The position numbers and the translations under genes were made by a program. 64,000 nucleotides of DNA from Chinchilla lanigera (taxonomy: Eukaryota; Chordata; Mammalia; Rodentia; Chinchillidae), in contig NW_004955447.1 in assembly GCF_000276665.1 (NCBI RefSeq), positions 10,645,017 through 10,709,016 of the forward strand, given 5' to 3'. Below, one piece after another: positions 12,380 to 24,040 of the stretch. Each line of letters opens with the position of its first letter. Position 1 is the first letter of the stretch. The notes beneath the pieces are model-generated. The model did not search any database, was not told where the DNA came from, and was given only the letters and a program-made list of their open reading frames with translations.

Positions 12380-12800
12380 CATGAATGCGCTATTCATAGC
12401 ACAAACACAAAAGAGTGAATTACCAAATAATAAATGCTGAATCCTTGGAATTTGGAATCGCCAGCATTATGAAAAACGAGAAATGAGAGAAAGTCTCATC
12501 CGCGAGTCAGAATCATTAGCAGAACTGTGCCGCGTCTGCAAATTTCAGGCAGGTTAATTTTTGATAGCGGAGGAAGAGCGAAGCTTCCAACCAATTTCCT
12601 AAATCATCTGTAGGCAAACGGCCAGGGGCAATCACCTGTGGATTCCAGCCACAAGGTATGTTTTGAGAAAGCAGTCGGATTCCTGAATGATTTACAAAGT
12701 TTGCCATCAGACAGTCTTCTGTCAGCGGCTGAGAATGGAAATGAGAAACTAGAAAAACACGCACAGCACCCTTTCACCTTAGTGTCATCAACAGACTGAA
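12380..12800. other. Repeat-free, CpG-retaining non-coding block (enhancer candidate)
   Basis: There is no repeat signature for over 400 bp, and several CpG dinucleotides are kept in an AT-rich setting (ATGCGCTATTC, CATCCGCGAGTC, GTGCCGCGTCTG, AGCGAAGC, AACGGCCAGG). The block carries A/T-rich factor-like motifs such as AATAATAAATGC and TTAATTTTTGATAG. Frames are short and overlap on both strands. This is a candidate constrained element; constraint was not measured. Confidence 0.35.
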
Positions 12801-13461
12801 ACGGGATGTGCATTAAGGTAAGGCAAATTTACTCTGGCTATTTACATCATTTTAGACACCTATTTGTGCAAGATCTTCCTAGTCTGAGATCACTGAAATA
12901 AAAAGAAATCGCAGCCTTGTTGATGAAAAAAAATCATCAATTAAATATAAATATATTTGCTTTTAGAAACCTTAAAAAAGTGTCATTAAGCACTGGGTAT
13001 TATAATATCAGGTTTGTAAACAGGTTATTAGACAAATAAAAAAGTCTATTTAATGTGGGACAGCTGAAATACAAATCAAAAATGATATAGTATGCAAACA
13101 TCCAGACAAGGGAGCTATTAACCGAGTTTGATGATACGCTGTCACTTCTAAATAAATAACAGGAATCAATTTGAAAAATTAATGAAACATTCATATTTGA
13201 ATAGAATTATAACTACAGTTTGAAAAAGAAGTATATTCATTCACTGTCATTCAAAAATCTGAGTCACTTCTTTGTTCACAATAAATTTTGACTTTAAAAC
13301 AAATTTGCCAGTTTGATTTATTTTTCAAATCTTCTGACAAAATATTGTCAGAATATCAGCGATTCAGCATCAGCAAATATTATATTGATTTAAGAATAAT
13401 TTATTTCCTATTATTCCTTATAGCTTTCAAAAAAGGTTTATAGGCAGTTTTTAAATTTAAT
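12801..13461. other. AT-rich repeat-poor stretch
   Basis: Very AT-rich (TAATTT, ATATAAATATATTTGC, TTGATTTATTTTTC) with no recognised repeat. It could extend the constrained-element candidate to its left, but I could not separate signal from composition. Confidence 0.5.
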
Positions 13462-13640
13462 AGACACTTACAATGAGTTCTATAGCTGGTACTATTCTAA
13501 GCATTTTAAGAACAAGCAATTTAATCCTCATGAAAATCCTTAGACAAAGAAACTTCCATATGAAAAAAATAAAGCATGCCTGAGAATTACAACGACTTTT
13601 AAATTTAACAAAATAGTAATCTGAGAGCACAGCATGTAAA
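13462..13640 (-). mobile_element. MIR SINE
   Basis: TAGACACTTACAATGAGTTCTATAGCTGGTACTATTCTAAGCATTTTA then AATTTAATCCTCATGAAAATCC is the reverse-complement MIR 3' half (cacttactatgtgccaggcactgttctaagc...atttaatcctcacaa). Confidence 0.7.
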
Positions 13641-13789
13641 GGGTCAAGATTTATAAGATTAAAAGCTAGGATTCAATTCACAGTGATTTTTTTAGGACTT
13701 TGATTAAAACATTTACATCTACAGTAGATGGTGACAGGTTACAGCTACATTATGTTCTGGGAATAATCTATAGAAGAACTATTTCCAAA

Positions 13790-14430
13790 CTAAATCCTGT
13801 CCACCTGTTGTCCCCATTTGTCCTTCCATAATGAGCAGAAGGCCACTGGGGAGGTCCCCAAGCTGTTGGACGCTCCTCCCTGTGAGAAAACGTCTACTTC
13901 CTCTCTCCTTCGAGCTGGGAGGTCCTGGGACTGCTTCAAGTAACAGAATACAGCAGAACGGATGCTATGTGACTTCTGGAGTGAGGTCACCAGAGTCATG
14001 CAGCTTTCTCGGTCACCTGGAACACTTGCCCTCTAAATGTTCTCCTTCCAAACACAGCTGTCGCCCTGAGAAGTCCAAGGTCCGTGGAGAGACCACGTGT
14101 TTGTTCTCCACAGCACAGCTGGACATGGCCTTGTCGTCACCACAGCCCAGGGGCAAGCACGTGCATGAAGGACTGTCCAGATGTGTGCAAAGGACTGTCC
14201 AGATGTGTGGAGGCCGCAGAACCCCCAAGCCTGAGACTCTGGATTTGTCCTCACTGAGGCCATGGACTCTGTGGACAGACACAAACTCTCATGTTGACGA
14301 CCTGCCAGAATTCTACCACATAAAGTGTGAACTCTGCCACATAAACCAACAAAATGGTGGTTGTTTTATGTCCTCTGACTTGGAATAGTCTATTACGCAC
14401 CAATAGATACATGGACAATCATTAGTCAAT
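13790..14430 (+). mobile_element. MLT1-type LTR (ancient ERVL-MaLR)
   Basis: The sequence carries MLT1 landmarks in order: GGTCCTGGGACTGCTTCAAGTAACAGAATACAGCAGAA, a central GTGACTTCTGGAGTGAGGTC region, and near the 3' end AAAATGGTGGTTGTTTTATG...GTCTATTACGCACCAATAGATACATGG (consensus 'aaatggtggttgtttta...tttgttacgcagcaatagataac'). A 185-codon plus-strand frame lies entirely inside it and has no recognisable domain, so it is fortuitous. A 22-bp internal tandem duplication lies at 14,168-14,211. Confidence 0.75.
14168..14211 (+). repeat. 22-bp tandem duplication inside the MLT1-type LTR
   Basis: AAGGACTGTCCAGATGTGTG occurs at 14,168 and again at 14,190, giving a 22-bp period with identical copies over 20 bp. 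The near-identity contrasts with the age of the host repeat, so it is a later local duplication. Confidence 0.8.
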
Positions 14431-14544
14431 TTATCCCTTACGTAAGAACGTTTTCATTATGGTAACTGTAGTAGCAATAATTTTAATGATCTATTGTTAC
14501 TAAAGAGAGGCTGCTATCACTTCACATTTATGATTTTGTCTGTC

Positions 14545-14700
14545 TATAAAACCTATAAAATTTCTATTACAAATAGTCTCATTTTACAGGTAAAAATACT
14601 AAGATTTTGAGAGTGTAGGGCACCTGCCCATAGGCATAGAAGTAACACAGAACCAATCTTTACCCAGAGTTATTTCTGGAAACTCAGATATCAGTAACAC
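14545..14700 (-). mobile_element. Probable MIR remnant
   Basis: TTTCTATTACAAATAGTCTCATTTTACAGGTAAAAATACTAAG...GCATAGAAGTAACACAGAACCAATCTTTACCCAGAG follows the reverse-complement MIR 5' half (tattatccccattttacagatgaggaaac...gtaactt). Confidence 0.5.
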
Positions 14701-15539
14701 AGTTCTCATTTGGGAAGAAAAACTATGCATGTCGTTTCCTAAAGGGGCATGCCAAAACTATATTAATATAAGATCCACTAAACTATTTCACACTCAGAAG
14801 TACTTATTGGTAGCAGTTCAAACATGAATAATCTGCAATTCTTAGAATTCAAGAGAGAGAAGAAAGTCAGAATCTCAGATAGCGAAAGTTCACACTGTAA
14901 ATGATAAGAGCTCTTTCAAGACCACCATCTCACCCCTTGCAATCAGTCTACATATAAAAGGAACCAAACATCACAAGAAGCAATGAGTGCAAAGATCTGA
15001 AGGAAAGAGGAGTCCTACAGTCATACTGTCTTAAAAGAATGAAGGCCCTGCTCCCAGGATTCGCTAATCCACTGGCTCAGTTAGCAAGGGTACAGCCCTG
15101 TGACTTGCCTGATACCCACCTCTGCCTCAGCCCTTGTTTCCACAACTCCTGTTGAGAGCTCTCTGCTGAAGGGCTTGCCTCTTCCTTAGGTACACTAATT
15201 GTATCAGGCAAGAGTATAGTACCTAAACTTTCAGAACACCAGATTAGTCATCCATATGTCAAATCCTCTTCCACTTCAAAGAGTGAGCAATCCCTAGGTC
15301 TCCATTAAGTAGCGGGCATAAACTCTGAATATAGCTACGCTGCTGCAAGAATTACAAAAGAGAGACAGGGCAAGGAAACATCCACTGCAGAGTAAAGCAC
15401 ATATTAGTCCCTAAAGTGAAATAATTCACAAGGTAACATAGGTCATCATGAGTTCATAATGCCTCAAGATTCTCCACTGCTCTAATGTTCTTATAATAAT
15501 AAAGGAAAAGGGGATTTGAAAAGGAACCATGTTAAAGTG

Positions 15540-15690
15540 TGCTATGTTCCAGGCCTAAGCATCACACCTTCACACCTGCAGTGTTCCTTTTGATCCTCAT
15601 AAGATGACCACGAGCAGACCACTCACTTGCCCATTTTAAAGATGCAGAAACTGAAGATCAGAGTAGAATCCACTCTACATGTACATGAGC
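15540..15690 (-). mobile_element. MIR SINE
   Basis: TTCCAGGCCTAAGCATCACACCTTCACACCTGCAGTG...TTTTGATCCTCATAAGATGACC...CCCATTTTAAAGATGCAGAAACTGAAGATCAGAG is the reverse-complement MIR order, including the 'cccattttacagatgaggaaactgaggc' core. Confidence 0.65.
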
Positions 15691-15764
15691 AGTGACTGCT
15701 AACTGAACATTATATTCATGTTCCTCTTTCTAAATTCAATGGGGCAATTACCACAGCTAAAAGA

Positions 15765-16105
15765 CTACATTTCCCAGCCTCCTTCCAGCAAGGCAGGACT
15801 GTCCCTCAGTGCAAGCTAATGATGTCTGTGTCGGGTGGGATTTCTTGGGAAATGTGTTTCAGCTGGCAAATGGATTTCTTTCTGCTCTGTTTCCTTCCTT
15901 CAAGCAACAGAGAATGCAGATCAGAGCACTACGGCTCAGAAGCCACCCTATAACATCAAGTCAGCCAAGAGCGAGAGCCAGACACACACCGTCGAAGAAG
16001 GGGCGCGAGTGTGGGTCCTTCAAGATCATGAAGACAACACAGGTCCTTCATGGCCTAATACTAAACCTGCTTTCCAAAGAGAGAAATAAATTTCCTCACT
16101 TGTTG
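15765..16105. repeat. Unassigned ancient interspersed repeat
   Basis: AAAAGACTACATTTCCCAGCCTCCTTCCAGCAAGG is a phrase I associate with a common ancient mammalian repeat, followed by GGGAAATGTGTTTCAGCTGGCAAATGG. The family was not determined. Two overlapping plus-strand frames of 84-101 codons here have no recognisable domain. Confidence 0.35.
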
Positions 16106-16989
16106 GGCCCCTAAAATGTTAGGTTTTCTTGATAAAAGCTGTCAGACAAAGTTAATGCTTGGAAGTGTACACCTTTACAGAAAAAAATGCCAAGCAAAAT
16201 AATCAAAGCTCAAAAAAAACTTCTATTTACACTTAAATCAACTTTACCTTCATTTCTACTTCATCCTGCAGGAAAGGTCATACTTCATCTCCAGATTGAA
16301 CACGTACATTTAAAGGAAGACATGAGAATATTACCTGTTTCAACTGCATAATATTATTCAGATCATAGTGCAGACAAGTTGAGAAGGGGAACTAGCTTAG
16401 CAAGAATCAGAAAGCTTACGAAGAATCCGGATTGCTACAGCTAGAGGACGCTGAGCTGTATTCTGCGCACGTAGAATACAACCAACCAAGAAATTCTACC
16501 TATTATTTACAGAATGACAGATAGAGGAAAATGAGGTGTAGCTCGATAAACAAGCTCTCTCCTGAAGCAGATTTAGACACTATTCATTCCCTTCTTTTCA
16601 GTCCAGAAGCCTGCTTAGCTGGAACTGTAAAATAAATTCCAGCCCTCAGAACATTTCAAGGAGGAATAATGTTCAAAACTGGCTCAGGCTTTATTTTTCT
16701 TCACTTTGAAATTGATTAGATGTGCTTCTAAAAAAAACATTGGTTAGTGTCTCAAAGAATAAAGAGTATTTTAGACAAATATAAGATAGCTAATTTTGAG
16801 ATTTTGCCTAGGTGCTGCAGCTGTAAAACATTTCATTCCTTTTATACTCAACCCACAAATCATGTCAGATGAGATTTTACTTCAGATCAAATTATACCAA
16901 AAGGCAACCAATATTTTAATATTAGCCCAGTATTTGTTGTCTAAACTAATTATAAAATAGCATGGAATGTTTTTAAAGGACCTTAAAAA

Positions 16990-17119
16990 AACAGTAAGTG
17001 GACTAGGGGATTTAGCTCTGCGGCATAGTGCCTGCCTGGCAAGTGCAAGGTTGTGAGTTTGATCCCTGGTACTGGAAAAAAAAAAAAAAAAAAAAAAAAA
17101 AACAACAATAAGTGGACTA
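16990..17119 (+). mobile_element. ID SINE with A tail and target duplication
   Basis: The body starts ACTAGGGGATTTAGCTCTGCGGCATAGTGCCTGCCTGGCAAG and has the B box GTGAGTTTGATCCC and a pure A tail of about 27. It is flanked by AACAGTAAGTGGACTA (16,990-17,005) and AACAATAAGTGGACTA (17,104-17,119), one mismatch. The body lacks the first six bases of the usual head (GGGGCT), so it is slightly 5'-truncated. Confidence 0.9.
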
Positions 17120-18779
17120 AGGCTGTGGAAATACAATCACTGATGAGCTGCTCAGTAAGTAATGGAAATCAGACTCCATACTTGGAAAGAAATGTTACAT
17201 AAGCAGTAATTTAATTTACTTTTCATTTTCAGGCATGCCTAGTCACAGGCAACCCTTTGAAATGAAGCATTTCAACAACTCAGCATGAGTGTGCTTTAAA
17301 AGGTAATCTGAAAATAGAGAAGATTGACCAAAGAAATCACTCTACCATAGAGCCTGAGCTAGCTGCTGAAGAAACAAAGACAAGAACGTTCCAAGTCAGT
17401 GGTCAACACTGTATTTCACATGTACATGTATGAGCAGTTATTCCCTCTAAAACTTTTAAATGGCTCAAAACAAAGTCACCACACTCTCCCAGTCAGAAAT
17501 GTCTTGCATATATAGAATATTACTAAAACATAAGTGATGTTGCTTTGAATGGTTTTCCATTTCTATCGAATATTACTAATGTGTACACTGAAGACTGCTA
17601 CTATTAGATGGCTACCTATTAACTCTATGAGCAAGGGAACAAATCACAAATGTAGAGCCGGCATCATATATAAAAAAGTTGTGAATAAGTGATGAGCCAA
17701 TGAATGATCTCAACATTCCAGTTCTGATAACAGCTACGGTGGCTGAACGGCACCAGTTGAATCACATTAAAAGACACAAGATGGTACGCTGGAAAGAATC
17801 TCAAGAAAGGTTTAGACACAGACCTGGCTTGCAATCTTGATGTAGTCAGAAAATAGGGAATGATTTCCACAGATGGACTTCTACCTTTCTCAACCTTCAA
17901 AAGAAGTTAATAATGCATAACATTCAAGGCTACTATCACCTATCATAGTATTTTTCCCTGGACCTTGGTACTGTTCCTCACCAGTAAATAATGGATATTA
18001 CTGACACCTCTGAGTATCATTTTATTACCTACAAAAGGGAATTGTGATTTCTGATAAACTCAAATTACGGGGGGAGTAAGAATGAATCAGACTTTTGTAA
18101 ATGTGAAAATACACTGAAAACACAGAACACTATAAATGTAAATGACAGTACAAATATCCTTCGGTTGTTTTTAACCAAAAAAAAAAAAAAAACCCTTACA
18201 AGTGACTGAAACTGGAATTTTAAAAAGATCAATACTTCTATATCATTCTGAGAGGAAGAAATGGCCAGTTTTAAATTATGGAAATAGAGGGGAAGTACAA
18301 TGAAAACCAAGTTATTGAATTATTTTTAACTCCCATCACAACACACATGCACGTAAAATGAAACCTCATTTATTGAAAATGCTGTGCTAAAAAAGGTTAT
18401 TATCACAAATCTGATATTTAGGCGAGAATGATCCTTCATTTGGGCTGGATCAAACAAAATGTAAATGACATGATAAAAATAAAACAAAACTTGCATTAGA
18501 CTAGCATGTCTTCAAAGCCAGTACTGCTAAGTTCCAAACTAAACACATGTAAGTGTCAATGTATGCTGAAACTAAAAAAAAAGATGTGAGCATAAACCAA
18601 TCCAGCTCCTGAAAGTCTGTGAATTTTTTTCACAAAATACATCCCTTTAACAGTCCCTTCCATACAGAGACAGAGCAATGATGAATCTGCCATTGATATC
18701 TGCTGCGTGCTGTCAGGAACTACCTGGCTTCCTCCATAACTGGTCCCGATATTAATCATGCAGCAGAAAACTCTCCCCT
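17120..18779. other. AT-rich non-coding stretch
   Basis: No repeat or gene recognised, apart from an A16 tract at about 18,177-18,192. Confidence 0.55.
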
Positions 18780-18960
18780 GATCACCTGTTACACGAGGGG
18801 TAGCAGCTGGGCTGTTTCACGTAATGAGGAGCTCGGGTTTGCAGGCAGGAGAGGGGAAAAGAATCAGAAGCTCAGCGCTCAGCAGCTGTGAGCCAAGCTT
18901 AGGGGCCCCACCCTCTCACCCTGCAACAAAGATCAGCTGTTGCCTCAACAGCTGGCAAGT
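18780..18960. promoter_or_regulatory. Cluster of CAGCTG E-boxes with a perfect dyad
   Basis: Four CAGCTG hexamers occur at 18,804, 18,883, 18,934 and 18,949, plus CACCTG at 18,783. The last two form a perfect 9-bp inverted repeat with 3-bp spacer: CAGCTGTTG-CCT-CAACAGCTG (18,934-18,954). CAGCTG is the preferred site of many class II bHLH dimers. The functional reading is inference. Confidence 0.4.
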
Positions 18961-19138
18961 GGCCCATGAAAACGAGACCTGAAAAGAGCTAGATTTTACG
19001 TAAGAGACGGTCACAGATAGGAGGCAACAGAGAGCAGCAAAGAGAAGGTGTGCTGAGGGCTGGAAAGAAACACAAAGAAAGCCAGTGAGTGGCAGCACAC
19101 AGGTCAGACGCTCACAAACTGAGGCAAGAACTGCTCAG

Positions 19139-19264
19139 AGATCTTACGGAATCCTACAGCCCGAAAGTCTTGTTTTCAAGAAAGTGACAGAGCTCTGGCT
19201 CAGATCTTATGGAATCCTACAGCCCGAAAGCCTTGTTTTCAAGAAAATGACAGAGCTCTGGCTG
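19139..19264 (+). repeat. 63-bp tandem duplication, two copies
   Basis: The first copy runs 19,139-19,201 and the second 19,202-19,264. They differ at four positions (C/T, T/C, G/A and the last base). The period is exactly 21 codons, so the duplication leaves a plus-strand frame (19,085-19,300) open and repeats RSYGILQPESLVFKK-x-TELWL. No known domain is recognised, and coding potential is unproven. Confidence 0.9.
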
Positions 19265-19489
19265 AAGGTATTTTATCTTCCCTTCCCTTCCCGAAAGTAA
19301 GAGAGCATGATTATCATTTCAACTATTTCCTCACCCTCCCATCTGTTTACCGCTTCTTGCTATTACTATGTAGTGGTGTATGTAAAATAAAGTATGATAA
19401 TTACCAACAGGAAGACATTTGTGACAAATGTGAAGATGATCGCTCTCTCTTCTCTGGCAGACTGGCATTTTGAGACTGACAACGTTTTC

Positions 19490-19780
19490 GCAGGCACTGA
19501 TTTACTTAGCAAACCTCAACCGTGTGCCAAGTGCAGGGCAAGACAACAATTAATGAGGCACAGACACGGCCTTCCGTAAGGGCGTGTGGGAGAGAAAGGC
19601 ACAGACCATAATGACAGTGCTACTTGCGACGCCCTAAAAGTGCACACAGGAAGGAAACCTATGCTGCTGAACATAAGGCCCGGGGAAGATGTGCAGAGGA
19701 AAGGCAGGCTGCATAAAATGGGACAACACGCAGCCTGGTCTTGAAGGATGACAAAGCCACATTGAAAGAGGAACTTTTTA
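19490..19780. repeat. Ancient repeat-like stretch (L2/L3/MIR3 type)
   Basis: The sequence resembles the 'gcaggcactgtgccaagtgcagggcaagacaacaa...' kind of phrase common in old mammalian repeats, with AACCGTGTGCCAAGTGCAGGGCAAG. It ends in CGGGGAAGATGTGCAGAGGAAAGG. The family was not resolved. Confidence 0.35.
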
Positions 19781-22079
19781 ACAACATCCTTCCGGGGAAG
19801 AGGAGCACATGCAAATACAAACAGCGTGACAGATGAGGGAGGCGGCAGCCTGGGAGAAGGAAAAGGATCTGCTGAGCAGTACGCAAGCCTCAGCTGAAGC
19901 TAAAAACCTTGTATGTGTAATAGCACTGAGCCTCAAGTCTATTTGATTTTTCCTCAGCTGTCCTTGACAGTCTGGCGAAGGAAGCAGAAGTAAAGATGGC
20001 AAAATTGAATGTGCTTCAGAGAGAGGAGGATGAGAAGGCAAGAGAGAAACACACAGGACACAAAGTGCTGTCTTTTCCTTTATGGGAGTGCCCACTTTTC
20101 AGACCAGTGATTCACACCAGCATCTGTAGAAGACTAAGGGAGAGACGTCATGGAGAGAGCCCTATTTACTAAACTCTGCTTAACTCCAAACACTGCTCCA
20201 CTGAAAACGAAACACCAAGTATACAGCATAATAAAAGGAAAAAAAGATGAGTGGTATGAGAGCATAATACCCTAAAGATGGAGCAGAAGTCACCAGTGAA
20301 GCCGGAAGTATACACATTTGGGTGAAGATTACCGGCTTGCCTACCTCTCTGGCTACTGTTCAGTATTCCTGGCACCACTCTATCTCTGCAGAGTCCGTGA
20401 GTTCCAGGGCATTCTGTCTGTAGGGGGCCGATCCCACCTGTGTGTGTTCCCAAGGAACAACTCAGGGTACAGTCACACCTCGCAAGAAATGCAGGTGCCT
20501 GACTGGTGAAGATGAGTGAGTTTCTTTGTCACTACACAATGACCCTCGAAGGTTACATGCTCATTTAATTTTTTCACTATTACAAATTTAAACTTACATA
20601 GTATAGGAGAGCATGCCACACTTATACATGCATAATCTACTTGGAAAGAGAAAGAAAGATGTTTTATGTTTGTTGATTACTTGTACAGTAATTTAAGCCT
20701 CGTGCAAAAGAGAAAAACAAGTTCTGGAACTCTTCTATGATAGTCTTTAAATGATATTCATTTACAGTCAAATGGCCTTCTATATTAGCAAAACATATCA
20801 TACAAAGAAAGTATGAGTTACAAAGAAAATATGAGCAAAGAATAGATACCCTGAAACACAAACATAAACCCAAATGTTTTTCTGACCACTACAAAACAAT
20901 CCCCCTCCCTTTCCTTGCATTTACTACTGCATAAATCAGTGTAACTGGAGTCAGCTAATAAACTTTCACAGCTCTAGGTCTCACACTGAAATCCATAACC
21001 TACAAATTTTTGCTCTATAAAATATGACAAGTCAGAAAAATTAAGTAGAGCTGATAGCAACAAATGATCCTAGTCTGCGGTCTGTGTGTCAATGGGCTTT
21101 AAACTGCAACACAAATCTGCTTCACTATAGAGAAAAATTCTTTTCAAAAGTCTAAGGAAAGTATTTCATTAAAATATTTTAGTAGTACAGTAAAATTGAA
21201 TTCAAATCAATCCTAATAATGTGGTTAGCTTTAGTAGATTGTGCAGTGAAATAAAGTCCTTTAACTTATTATATGATGACAGCATTAAAATCAAATGGGT
21301 TTCATTCACAAATCAGACATACATAATAGCCTTTTAATATTATTTGCCAAAGTTTCCACTAACACAAACATAACTTTCCTTTAAATATATTTGAAGGAAG
21401 ACACTAAAATGGCCACTGGTTTTCCATCTAAACAAAATGAGGTTTTGCTGCTTCTTTCTAGAAAAGCCATTAATAGAATTGAAAAGGCCATACTTAACTA
21501 TTACAAGAATGTGTCATTTAAAACTCAAGCGAGTTTATCATAATGCATATTGTCAGTGTGACCTTCTCTCATATAGCGACTTCACCCAAAAGACAAAGGT
21601 ATTAGATGACCTCATCCCTTAGTCATTCTGCCCACAGGACACACAGATCCTATGTGGGGGGTGGCTGAGAATCTGTCACTGATGTCAATATTCTTCTATT
21701 TCGCAAGACCAAGATGGGGAAAGTCACGTTTTACATATGACCTGGATCTCTTCCCATTGTTGGTCTGGGTAAGTTTAATTATAAAGGAGAAGTATTTGGA
21801 AAATCACAATAGATATGACTGTAGGTATGTAATTGGGATCTACCAATAAAAAGCAAATAGTTTCATCTCTACCTGATGATCATGTTTATTTCCCATTTCA
21901 TTTAAAATTCAAATTCTTACACCCACACACAGAGGGATCCATGGTGTGAAATCTTCCTTACTTTCAAAATTCATGGGGAATACACCTATTTCAATGACCA
22001 TTTCACTGATTTTCTTGCTGAAATGGTTTCTCCTCTATGCTGCTACAGCTCTTTTCAAATTGCTTATAGCCTTTGTCCT

Positions 22080-22165
22080 CTTTCTTCATTAGTTTATAAG
22101 TGAACCCCCTAGGGACTAAGCCTTATTGGTATGCCCTCTGAATAATGCCTTGCATAGATCTGCTC
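22080..22165 (+). mobile_element. L2 3'-end fragment
   Basis: TAGTTTATAAGTGAACCCCCTAGGGACTAAGCC then TTATTGGTATGCCC...ATAATGCCTTGCATAG resembles the L2 phrase 'agactgtgagctcc...gggactgtgtcttattc...cagtgcctggcata'. Confidence 0.4.
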
Positions 22166-22729
22166 CATACTTCTTACATCAAATTCTAAAGTTTATATTT
22201 TATTTAATGTAGAACTAAATATTCACATTGAAGAATGTGTTTACAAAAAATTAAGAGAATGACAGTCTGCAAAAACAAAATCACCACACGTATTCTATTG
22301 ACCAGCAAATGAGAGTGCGCTCCTGAGCCGGGGAGGAGAGGCTGTGAGCCAACAGCCTTCTGGTGCTGCTAACTTGTACGCTGGGAATTTCTATATACTT
22401 TCTGCAGTACGACTTCCAATGTTCATGAAAAACACATCCAACTGTTTCCCTGGAAAACACGTTAGCAATATAATCAGACTGCGTTTTCATCAGGGTGAGG
22501 GTGTTTAGACATTAAACCTAAACTTAAGCTGACACAGATACAATTTTCAATGTTTAAAGTAGTGTAAGTAGCCTTTGTTTCAAATGTTAATCAACATACG
22601 AGATAACAATAAATGAAAAATTACATAAAATCTGGAAAGAGCTGAGGTTTTCTTTTGGCAATTAAGACGCATGTTTAAATACCACTGGAACACAACTTCA
22701 TTGGTCTGAACGACATTTGAGTAATTTAA

Positions 22730-22880
22730 CACATATTTTCTGGACAACAACTACAGTCCTGCTCCTCTGCGGGACAATGAGCTGCACAATGGTACATAAC
22801 AGACACAATCCCCATCCTAATGAAGTCACCGCTGGTACATGGAGTCAGATATTAAACAGATAACCTAATGTTCTGATATA
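22730..22880 (+). repeat. Ancient repeat-like stretch
   Basis: CACAATGGTACATAACAGACACAATCCCCATCCTAATGAAG resembles the mammalian repeat phrase 'acagcagtgaacaaaacagacaaaatccctgccctcatggag'. Class uncertain (MIR3/L3-type). Confidence 0.4.
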
Positions 22881-24040
22881 TTATGAAACATCAAAAATGT
22901 TTCTACTAAGCAGAATACCCTTAAGCAAAATAAGACAACATAAAGTTTGAACTGCAAGTCAATGATAGACATGCTCATATTCAGGTGCTGTCCATTGTAA
23001 GCATCTTTTAAAAAATATTTAATATAAAAAAGCCTTTGTGCTCTAGCCACCAGTTCCCACACTGTTGGGTCTCTCCGTCTCCCTGACATACTACCCCTTC
23101 AGCCCTCTTTCATTCTCTGTCACGATGGACAGAGAGGGCACATTCAGTCCTGGGTGATTCCACAGCCAGTTTTTCTTTTCCTGTATCCCTCCAAACCAGC
23201 AGGTATATGGAAATTAGGGAAAAAATGAAAATCTCACCAATGGTTGCTATTACAGTTAAATCAATAAGGATTCAAGAATCAAAACACAAAAGCTACCAAT
23301 GGCATACCTATGTTCACAAGTAAAAAGTATTGTGCAGATAGGATGGGGATTGTGTCTGTCATGTTCACAAGCAAAAAGTCTATATACTATGCTGCAAATA
23401 AGTGATAAATACAGCAAAGCTCACTAAAATCTCTGAAGATTCGGGTTCAAAAAGTGATATATATATAAAAGAGGGCCTGTGAGTTCAAACATCAGATGTT
23501 GAATTTTTAAAGAACATACAAACAAAAATTAAATATGAAAATCTCAGCTTTAAAATATTCTCTTCACAGTATCAAATAACTATACTTTAAAAGCATTTCC
23601 AAGCCTCTTGTAGATTAATCTGCCTAAACAAGATATTGAATAGCATAGGTTCAATATATTGATGTCTAATTCAAGAATCTTCATGGTATTCTATTTCATG
23701 ACTGAGTCAAAATTCCTCTATTATTCAATATCTTCTGAAATCTCTATAGAAGGATGTATTCTCTTTCAAAACTTACACTATAGATATTCAAGACAACTTT
23801 CACAAACAATTTTTTAATCTTTAATGAACCATACTTTATTCACCTCGTCTGCAAGTTATTTCTAGTCTTTATGGCCCAACGTATTTGCTCCACTGTGTAA
23901 TTTAACAGATTGCTCTGGAAGCTCCTAAGAATTGAATAAGATTTATGCTTTCACTATAAATCTGCACAATACAATTTATAAGCATTTGTGCAAAAGATAT
24001 ATAACTTTTTTTTAATCTAAAGATGATAATAACTAGTAAC

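Larger units (their letters stand above)
19781..24040. other. Non-coding stretch with old repeat fragments
   Basis: Apart from the L2 and ancient repeat fragments listed, the sequence is AT-rich with frames up to 105 codons and no domains. Confidence 0.55.

Noticed and set aside
13831..14388. 185-codon plus-strand open frame
   Set aside because: It lies fully within an MLT1-type LTR, has no domain, and includes a later 22-bp duplication.
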